Positions 56,403 to 64,000 of a stretch of 64,000 bases of DNA are shown here, one piece after another. Numbering within the stretch: the stretch's first letter is position 1; every line of letters starts with the position of its first letter. The notes beneath the pieces were generated by a model that had not been told where the DNA came from, searched no databases, and worked only from the letters and a program-made list of their open reading frames with translations. Source of the DNA: Dendrophyllia cribrosa (Eukaryota > Cnidaria > Anthozoa > Scleractinia > Dendrophylliidae); contig JAJLRJ010000010.1 in NCBI GenBank assembly GCA_024195265.1, forward strand, positions 10,746,654 to 10,810,653, in the 5' to 3' direction. The position numbers were made by a program, and so were the translations under genes.

Positions 56403-56728
56403 TCAAGTTGAATGAAGGAATGACGCTTTCAAAAAATCTGCGCTTTTTATTCAAACAGACAAAACAAATCTTAAGATCCAATCAGGGTGTGAATAAAGCG
56501 GGCAAGTTTGAGCCGGTCTATTGTTTCTATTATTTCAGAATGACACAAACGGAATAGGTAGTTGAGGTCATGAAAAGGCATTCCCTTTATTAATATTCAT
56601 TAATAAGTTACCTATTCCAAATTAGTATGCAGGAAATTGTCATTGACTTGGCATAGCTAATGAGGGGAATGCAGGGGAGTGCAGGGGAATGCCGTAACGA
56701 GGCTTAAATCTAATGGCCCTATACTACT
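56403..56728 (-). repeat. Right terminal inverted repeat of element B
   Basis: 326 bp, complement of 41687-42012 with about five differences. Confidence 0.95.
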
Positions 56729-56734
56729 TATGTA
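56729..56734. other. Target site duplication TATGTA (right)
   Basis: Second copy of the sequence at 41681-41686. Confidence 0.9.
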
Positions 56735-57072
56735 GTTCTGTAGTTCTAGTAGTTCTTGTAGTTCTTGTGGTTCTTGTAGTTCTGGTAGTTCTGTGTTTCT
56801 GTAGTTCTGGTAGTTCTGTAGTTCTGTAGTTCGGTAGTTCGGTAGTTCTCGTAGTTCTGCAGTTCTCGTAGTTCTGTAGTTCTTGTAGTTCTTGTAGTTA
56901 TGTAGTTCTGTAGTTCTGGTAGTTCTGTAGTTCTGTAGTTCTGTAGTTCTTGTAGTTCTGTAGTTCAGTAGTTCTAGTAGTTTTGTAGTTCTGGTAGTTG
57001 TTGTAGTTGTTGTAGTCCTTGTAGTTCTGTAGTTTTGTAGTTCTTGTAGTTCTGTAGTTCTTGTAGTTCTGT
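56735..57072. repeat. GTAGTTCT minisatellite, block 4
   Basis: The array resumes directly after element B, showing the element inserted into it. Confidence 0.95.
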
Positions 57073-57137
57073 ATTAACTTAACTGATGAATCTCCGTGTT
57101 TAAATAAAGATTTACATTACATTACATTACATTACTT
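57073..57137 (+). mobile_element. LINE 3' end remnant with (ATTAC)n tail
   Basis: TTAACTTAACTGATGAATCTCCGTGTTTAAATAAAG and four to five ATTAC units match the 3' end of the LINE at 40290-40782 in the opposite orientation. Extreme 5' truncation. Confidence 0.75.
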
Positions 57138-60100
57138 TTTAGTTCTCGTAGTTCTGTAGTTTTGTAGTTCTTGTAGTTCTTGTAGTTCTGTAGTTCTCGT
57201 AGTTCTGTAGTTCTGGTAGTTCGGTAGTTCTGTAGTTATGGTAGTTCTTGTAGTTCTATAGTTCTGGTAGTTCTGGTAGTTTGGTAGTTCGGTAGTTCTG
57301 GTAGTTAGGTAGTTCTCGTAGTTCTGTAGTTCTGGTAGTTCGGTAGTTCTCGTAGTTCTGTAGTTCTGGTAGTTCTTGTAGTTCTTGTAGTTCTGTAGTT
57401 CTGTAGTACTGGTAGTTTGGTAGTTCGGTAGTTCTCGTAGTTCTGGTAGTTCTTGTAGTTCTTGTAGTTCTGTAGTTCTCGTAGTTCTCGTAGTTATGGC
57501 AGTTCTTGTAGTTCTATAGTTCTTGTAGTTCTGGTAGTTCTGTAGTTCTGTAGTTATCGTAGTTCTGTAGTTCTGGTAGTTCTGGTGTTTCTGTAGTTTT
57601 GTAGTTCTAGTAGTTCTTGTAGATCTGTAGTTCTGTAGTTCTCGTAGTTCTGTAGTTCTCGTAGTTGTGTAGTTCTGGTAGTTCTTGTAGTTCTTGTAGT
57701 TCTGTAGTTCTGTAGTTCTAGTAGTTCTTGTAGTTTTTGTAGTTCTGTAGTTCTCGTAGTTCTGTAGTTCTGGTAGTTCTTGTAGTTATGTAGTTCGGTA
57801 GTTCCTGTAGTTCTTGTAGTTCTTGTAGTTCTGTAGTTCTGTAGTTCTGTAGTTCTCGTAGTTCTGGTAGTTCTTGTAGTTCTTGTAGTTCTTGTAGTTC
57901 TTGTAGTTCTGTAGTTCTGTAGTTCTCGTAGTTCTGTAGTTCTGGTAGTTCGGTTGTTCGGTAGTTCTTGTAGTTCTGGTAGTTCTAGTAGTTCTGTAGT
58001 TCTGTAGTTCTGTAGTTCTGTAGTTTTCGTAGTTCTGTAGTTCTGGTAGTTCTGTAGTTCTAGTAGTTCTTGTAGTGTTTGTAGTTCTGTAGTTCTCGTA
58101 GTTCTGTAGTTCTGGTAGTTCTGTAGTTCTTGTAGTTCTTGTAGTTCTGTAGTTCTTGTAGTTCTTGTAGTTCTGTAGTTCTGGTAGTTCTGGTAGTTCT
58201 GGTAGTTCTGTAGGACTGGTAGTTCGGTAGTTTTCGTAGTTCTGTAGTTATGGTAGTTCTTGTAGTTCTATAGTTCTTGTAGTTCTGTAGTTCTGGTAGT
58301 TCTGTAGTTTTCGTAGTTCTGTAGTTCTCGTAGTTCTGGAAGTTCTTGTATTTCTGTAGTTCTTGTAGTTCTTGTAGTTCTTATAGTTCTTGTAGTTCTG
58401 GTAGTTCTGTAGGACTGGTAGTTCGGTAGTTTTCGTAGTTCTGTAGTTATGGTAGTTCTTGTAGTTCTATAGTTCTTGTAGTTCTGTAGTTCTGGTAGTT
58501 CTGTAGTTTTCGTAGTTCTGTAGTTCTCGTAGTTCTTGTAGTTCTTGTAGTTCTTGTAGTTCTGTAGTTCTGTAGTTCTAGTAGTTCTTGTAGTTCTGTA
58601 GTTCTCGTAGTTCTCGTAGTTCTGTAGTTCTGGTAGTTCTATAGTTTTCGTAGTACTGTAGGTCTGGTATTTCGGTAGTTCGGTAGTTCTCGTAGTTCTG
58701 TAGTTATGGTAGTTCTTGTAGTTCTATAGTTCTTGTAGTTCTGGTAGTTCTGTAGTTCTGTAGTTCTGTAGTTCTGTAGTTCTGTAGTTCTGTAGTTCTG
58801 TAGTTCTGTAGTTCTCTGTAGTTCTTGTAGTTCGATAGTTCTCGTAGTTCTGTAGTTATGGTAGTTCTTGTAGTTCTATAGTTCTTGTAGTTCTGTAGTT
58901 CTGGTTGTTCTGTAGTTATGTAGTTCTGTAGCTCTTGTAGTTCTGGTAGTTCTGTAGTTCTGGTAGTTCGATAGTTCTGTAGTTCTGTAGTTCTGTAGTT
59001 CTCGTAGTTCTGTAGTTCTGGTAGTTCTGTAGTTCTAGTATTTCTCGTAGTTCTATAGTTCGGTAGTTCTGGTAGTGCTGTAGTTCTGGTAGTTCTTGTA
59101 GTTGTTGAAGTCATTGTAGTTGTTGTAGTTATTGTAGTTATGTAGTTCTGTAGTTATTGTAGTTCTGTAGTTCGGTAGCTCTGGTAGTTCTGTAGTTCTG
59201 GTAGTTTTTGTAGTTCTGTAGTTCTCGTAGTTCTGGAAGATCTTGTAGTTCTGTAGTTCTTGTAGTTCTTGTAGTTCTTGTAGTTCTGTAGTGCTGGTAG
59301 TTCTGGTAGTTCTGTAGGTCTGGTAGTTCGGTAGTTCTCGTAGTTCTGTAGTTATGGTAGTTCTTGTAGTTCTATAGTTCTGGTAGTTCTGTAGTTCTCG
59401 TAGTTCTGTAGTTCTCGTAGTTCTTGTAGTTTTTGTAGTTCTTGTAGTTATGCAGTTCTGTAGTTCTAGTAGTTCTTGTAGTTCTTGTAGTTCTGTAGTT
59501 CTGGTAGTTCGGTAGTTCTGTAGTTATGGTAGTTCTTGTAGTTCTATAGTTCTTGTAGTTCTGGTAGTTCTGGTAGTTTGGTAGTTCGGTAGTTCTGGTA
59601 GTTCGGTAGTTCTCGTAGTTCTGTAGTTCTGGTAGTTCTTGTAGTTCTGTAGTTCTGGTAGTTCTGGTAGTTTGGTAGTTCGTTAGTTCTCGTAGTTCTG
59701 GTAGTTCTTGTAGTTCTTGTAGTTCTGTAGTTCTCGTAGTTATGGTAGTTCTTGTAGTTCTATAGTTCTTGTAGTTCTGGTAGTTCTGTAGTTCTGTAGT
59801 TCTGTAGTTCTGGTAGTTCTGGTGTTTCTGTAGTTTTGTAGTCCTAGTAGTTCTTGTAGTTCTGTAGTTCTGTAGTTCTCGTAGTTCTGTAGTTCTGGTA
59901 GTTTTGTAGTTCGGTAGTTCTTGTAGTTGTGTAGTTCTGGTAGTTCTTGTAGTTCTTGTAGTTCTGTAGTTCTGTAGTTTTAGTAGTTGTTGTAGTTTTT
60001 GTAGTTCTGTAGTTCTCGTAGTTCTGTTGTTCTGGTAGTTCTTGTAGTTCTTGTAGTTATGTAGTTCGGTAGTTCCTGTAGTTCTTGTAGTTCTTGTAGT

Positions 60101-61894
60101 TCTTGTAGTTCTGTAGTTCTGTAGTTCTCGTAGTTCTGTAGGTCTGGTAGTTCTTGTAGTTCTTGTAGTTCTTTAGTTCTCGTAGTTCTGTAGTTCTGGT
60201 AGTTCTTGTAGTTCTTGTAGTTCTGTAGTTCTGTAGTTCTTGTAGTTCTGTAGTTCTTGTAGTTCTTGTAGTTATGTAGTTCTGGTAGTTCTTGTAGTTC
60301 TTGTAGTTCTGTAGTTCTGTAGTTCTTGTAGTTCTGTAGTTCTTGTAGTTCTTGTAGTTATGTAGTTCTGTAGTTCTGTATTTTTTGTAGTTCTGTAGTT
60401 CTGGTAGTTCTGTAGTTCTGTAGTTCTGTAGTTCTAGTAGTTCTTGTAGTTTTTGTAGTTCTGTAGTTCTCGTAGTTCTGTAGTTCTGGTAGTTCTTATA
60501 GTTCTGTAGTTCTTGTAGTTCTTGTAGTTCTGTAGTTCTTGTAGTTCTGTAGTTCTGTAGTTCTGGTAGTTTGGTAGTTCGGTAGTTCTCGTAGTTCTGG
60601 TTGTTCTTTTAGTTCTTGTAGTTCTGTAGTTCTCGTAGTTCTCGTAGTTATGGCAGTTCTTGTAGTTCTATAGTTCTTGTAGTTCTGGTAGTTCTGTAGT
60701 TCTGTAGTTCTCGTAGTTCTGTAGTTCTGGTAGTTCTGGTGTTTCTGTAGTTTTGTAGTTCTAGTAGTTCTTGTAGTTCTGTAGTTCTGTAGTTCTGGTA
60801 GTTCTGCAGTTCTGGTAGTTTTGTAGTTCGGTAGTTCTCGTAGTTGTGTAGTTCTGGTAGTTCTGGTAGTTCTTGTAGTTCTTGTAGTTCTTGTAGTTCT
60901 GTAGTTCTGTAGTTCTAGTAGTTGTTGTAGTTTTTGTAGTTCTGTAGTTCTCGTAGTTCTGTAGTTCTGGTAGTTTATCTTGTAGTTCTTGTAGTTATGT
61001 AGTTCGGTAGTTCCTGTAGTTCTTGTAGTTCTTGTAGTTCTTGTAGTTCTGTAGTTCTGTAGTTCTCGTAGTTCTGGTAGTTCTTGTAGTTCTTGTAGTT
61101 CTGTAGTTCTCGTAGTTCTGTAGTTCTGGTAGTTGGGTTGTTCGGTAGTTCTTGTAGTTCTGTAGTTCTTGTAGTTCTTGTAGTTCTGTACTTCTGGTAG
61201 TTCTAGTAGTTCTGTAGTTCTGTATTTTTCGTACTTCTGTAGTTCTGGTAGTTCTGTAGTTCTTGTAGTTCTGTAGTTCTTGTAGTTCTTGTAGTTCTGT
61301 AGTTCTTGTAGTTCTTGTAGTTCTGGTAGTTCTGTAGTTCTGTAGTTTTCGTAGTTCTGTAGTTGTGGTAGTTCTGTAGTTCTAGTAGTTCTGTAGTTCT
61401 TGTAGTTCTGTAGTTCTCGTAGTTCTGTAGTTATGGTAGTTCTTGTAGTTATGGTAGTTCTGTAGTTCTGTAGTTCGGTAGTTCGGTAGTTCTAGTAGTG
61501 GTGTAGTTCTGGTAGTTCTTGTAGTTGTTGTGGTTCTTGTAGTTCTGTAGTTCTTGTGGTTCTGTAGTTCTGTAGTTCGGTAGTTCTAGTAGTTCTGTAG
61601 TTCTGGTAGTTATTGTAGTTCTGTAGTTCTGTAGTTCTTGTAGTTCTGTAGTTCTGGTAGTTCTGTAGTTCTCGTAGTTCTGTAGTTCTTGTAGTTCTGT
61701 AGTTCTGGTAGTTCTGTAGTTCTCGTAGTTGTATAGTTCTGGTAGTTCTGTAGTTCTAGTAGTTCTAGTAGTTCTTGTAGTTCTGAGGTTTGTAGTTCTG
61801 GTAGTTCTGTAGTTCTGTAGTTCTGTAGTTCTGTAGTTCTGTAGTTCTGTAGTTCTGTAGTTCTGTAGTTTTCGTAGTTCTGTAGTTCTGGTAG
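57138..61894. repeat. GTAGTTCT minisatellite, block 5
   Basis: About 4.7 kb of the same 8-10 bp units, with higher-order stretches such as CTCGTAGTTCTGTAGTTATG recurring many times. Long frames reading YRTTRTTEL repeats are artefacts. Confidence 0.95.
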
Positions 61895-61985
61895 TGACAA
61901 AGATGCAGACAACAGTGCTATCCATGAAACCATTACATCTAGGGCGGACATAACCAAGGATTTACCAGAATGTATTTAGTAAAGG
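61895..61985. other. Unique spacer
   Basis: About 90 unique bases between minisatellite and palindrome. Confidence 0.5.
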
Positions 61986-62040
61986 ACGAGAATTTAGTTT
62001 TATCGACTGAGTCGATAAGGTAAATTGACCACCGTAAAAA

Positions 62041-62089
62041 GATTCAAATAGCTGACGTTTCGAGCGCTAGCCCTTCGTCGGAGCGAATC
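62041..62089 (-). ncRNA. Hammerhead-ribozyme-like motif, left arm
   Basis: Mirror copy of the motif at 63846-63894. Confidence 0.45.
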
Positions 62090-62179
62090 AAGGAATTGTG
62101 GGTAGTGTGTGGTTTTATATAGTAAGCGGTGGAGCTACGCTATTGGTGGAAGTTTGGTGACGTGAAAAACAAATGTAGA

Positions 62180-62966
62180 TTAGTTGAATGAAAAGCGTTC
62201 GTTGATTCCGTGGGGTTTGAGAGTGCCGATTTGAAAGATGATTTTTTGTTCTAGGTTTTTACGGCTTTCTGTGTTACCCTGGTGTAGGGAAAGGCCGCAG
62301 ATTGTCATGTGTTGTTTAGAATGGTTAGTAAGATTAAAATGGCGCGCGACTGGTTTGGATGCGTCTTTGTCATTTTTTTCAACGTCTCGGAGATGTTCAC
62401 GAAAACGGTCGCCCAGTCTCCTCCCTGTTTCGCCAATGTATATCTTTTTGCAAAAAGTACATGTTATGCAGTAGATAACATTTACGGAGGTGCATGTAAA
62501 ACGATCAGTGATTTTAATAGATCGTTTGGGTCCTGTTATTTTGTCCGCGTTGTGAATGAAAGGACAAGTGTTACATCGTGTGCGTGTGCATTTGAAAGTT
62601 CCCGGTACATCGTCAGATTTCAGTGCGCTCGTAACTAGAAAGTTGCCTATGTTTTTGTCACGTTTGAATGAAATTAGTGGGGGTTGTGAAAAAATTCTGC
62701 CAGTTTCGGGGTCGTTTTGGAGTAATTTGAAATTTTTTAAAATGATGCTTTTGACTGTGTTGTTGTGTGGGTGGAAAGTGAGGGTGAATGGAATTCTCTC
62801 GTTCTCTTCCATCTGTGGCATTTGTAGTGCTGATTGTCTGTCGATCTGTTGTGCACGTTGTTGGCCCGTATTAACAACAGAGTCAGGGTACCCACGTTTC
62901 TTGAAAAACTGGCACATTTCTTCTGATTTGTTGGAAAAATCAGAGTCATCACTACATAGACGTCGA
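62180..62966 (-). pseudogene. GIY-YIG endonuclease part of Penelope-like element, left arm
   Basis: Mirror of 62969-63755 on the minus strand. The open frame runs on across the centre to 63379, but that part is antisense of the other arm. Confidence 0.8.
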
Positions 62967-62968
62967 CT

Positions 62969-63755
62969 TCGACGTCTATGTAGTGATGACTCTGATTTTT
63001 CCAACAAATCAGAAGAAATGTGCCAGTTTTTCAAGAAACGTGGGTACCCTGACTCTGTTGTTAATACGGGCCAACAACGTGCACAACAGATCGACAGACA
63101 ATCAGCACTACAAATGCCACAGATGGAAGAGAACGAGAGAATTCCATTCACCCTCACTTTCCACCCACACAACAACACAGTCAAAAGCATCATTTTAAAA
63201 AATTTCAAATTACTCCAAAACGACCCCGAAACTGGCAGAATTTTTTCACAACCCCCACTAATTTCATTCAAACGTGACAAAAACATAGGCAACTTTCTAG
63301 TTACGAGCGCACTGAAATCTGACGATGTACCGGGAACTTTCAAATGCACACGCACACGATGTAACACTTGTCCTTTCATTCACAACGCGGACAAAATAAC
63401 AGGACCCAAACGATCTATTAAAATCACTGATCGTTTTACATGCACCTCCGTAAATGTTATCTACTGCATAACATGTACTTTTTGCAAAAAGATATACATT
63501 GGCGAAACAGGGAGGAGACTGGGCGACCGTTTTCGTGAACATCTCCGAGACGTTGAAAAAAATGACAAAGACGCATCCAAACCAGTCGCGCGCCATTTTA
63601 ATCTTACTAACCATTCTAAACAACACATGACAATCTGCGGCCTTTCCCTACACCAGGGTAACACAGAAAGCCGTAAAAACCTAGAACAAAAAATCATCTT
63701 TCAAATCGGCACTCTCAAACCCCACGGAATCAACGAACGCTTTTCATTCAACTAA
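62969..63755 (+). pseudogene. GIY-YIG endonuclease part of Penelope-like element, right arm
   Basis: About 262 codons from the palindrome centre to TAA 63753-63755. A linker with FFKKRGYPDSVV precedes a Cys cluster (CTRTRCNTCPFIH) and the GIY-YIG core VIYCITCTFCKKIYIGETGRRL, with Arg in GDRFREH and Glu in RKNLEQK. Penelope-like elements use this nuclease for target cutting. The reverse transcriptase domain is missing, so this is a 5'-truncated copy. Confidence 0.8.
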
Positions 63756-63845
63756 TCTACATTTGTTTTTCACGTCACCAAACTTCCACCAATAGCGTAG
63801 CTCCACCGCTTACTATATAAAACCACACACTACCCACAATTCCTT

Positions 63846-63894
63846 GATTCGCTCCGACGAAGGGCTAGCGCTCGAAACGTCAGCTATTTGAATC
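63846..63894 (+). ncRNA. Hammerhead-ribozyme-like motif, right arm
   Basis: Stem I: GATTC-GCT (63846-63853) pairs with AGC (63882-63884) and GAATC (63890-63894) around an internal loop. Core-like CCGACGA (63854-63860), stem II GGGC/GCTC (63862-63865, 63870-63873), GAAA (63874-63877) and GTC before the expected cut (63879-63881). Stem III is only ACGT, which is self-complementary. Deviations: C for U at the second base of CUGANGA, and one extra A before stem II. Penelope-like elements are known to carry such ribozymes. Confidence 0.5.
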
Positions 63895-63949
63895 TTTTTA
63901 CGGTGGTCAATTTACCTTATCGACTCAGTCGATAAAACTAAATTCTCGT

Positions 63950-64000
63950 GTTTCATCCCCCCACCGACGCAGCACCACAGTTTCTCTAGAAACTAACCCC
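63950..64000. other. Unique flank
   Basis: 50 bases with no feature. Confidence 0.4.

Larger units (their letters stand above)
61986..63949. mobile_element. Inverted dimer of a Penelope-like element 3' end
   Basis: Perfect or near-perfect palindrome, centre at 62967/62968 with a 2-base spacer (ACGTCGA-CT-TCGACGT). Each 982-bp arm contains the 3' part of a Penelope-like ORF, then a 3' UTR with a hammerhead-like motif and TTATCGACT[C/G]AGTCGATAA near the end. One base difference changes Ser to Leu in an antisense-derived stretch near the centre. No reverse transcriptase remains. Confidence 0.85.

Noticed and set aside
62180..63755. Two overlapping 399-residue genes on opposite strands
   Set aside because: Half of each is antisense of the mirrored arm in a palindrome; only the part from the centre outward is real.

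Overview
The window reads as nuclear DNA of an invertebrate animal. GT-AG introns, an immunoglobulin-type exon, SAM-domain exons, LINE, BEL/Pao and Penelope-like fragments, foldback elements and two large Polinton (Maverick/adintovirus-like) elements all point that way. The repeat mix suggests a cnidarian such as a coral or anemone. That is inference; no host gene here settles it.

Layout. (1) 1-13429 is the right part of Polinton element A, whose left end lies outside the window. It carries a structural or membrane gene with one nonsense codon, a coiled-coil membrane protein, a frameshifted capsid-protein candidate, an A32/FtsK-type packaging ATPase, a series of small proteins (many with membrane segments), a DDE integrase and a protein-primed family B DNA polymerase, and ends in an 80-bp-arm palindrome. 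Most of its genes have a TATATACC-like box a few bases before the ATG, while the polymerase and its neighbour share a different 20-bp element. (2) 13430-36600 is gene-poor host DNA. It holds LINE remnants, one Ig exon, a TTAA-flanked MITE, a broken DUF3504/Crypton-type recombinase gene with a large pentanucleotide array inside it, several foldback elements, a SAM-domain gene with a MITE inside an exon, a 96-bp tandem repeat and a degraded BEL/Pao element. (3) 36613-61894 is a long GTAGTTCT-type minisatellite. Inside it sit an inverted array of 299-bp units that each carry a tRNA-like gene, two LINE 3' ends, and (4) Polinton element B at 41687-56728, complete with 326-bp terminal inverted repeats and a 6-bp target duplication. 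(5) 61986-63949 is an almost perfect inverted dimer of a Penelope-like element 3' end, with a GIY-YIG endonuclease and a hammerhead-like motif in each arm.

How the genes work together. Each Polinton has the expected kit: integrase for insertion, self-primed PolB for replication, packaging ATPase, and virion proteins. Element B clearly has major and minor capsid proteins, an adenain-like protease and a pVI-like basic protein. Its polymerase gene is unusual, with eight exons and seven phase-0 introns. It also encodes a candidate Bcl-2-like protein, which would fit a virus-like life style. Element B's polymerase has a premature stop, and element A has a nonsense codon and a frameshift, so both look non-autonomous now (or carry assembly errors).
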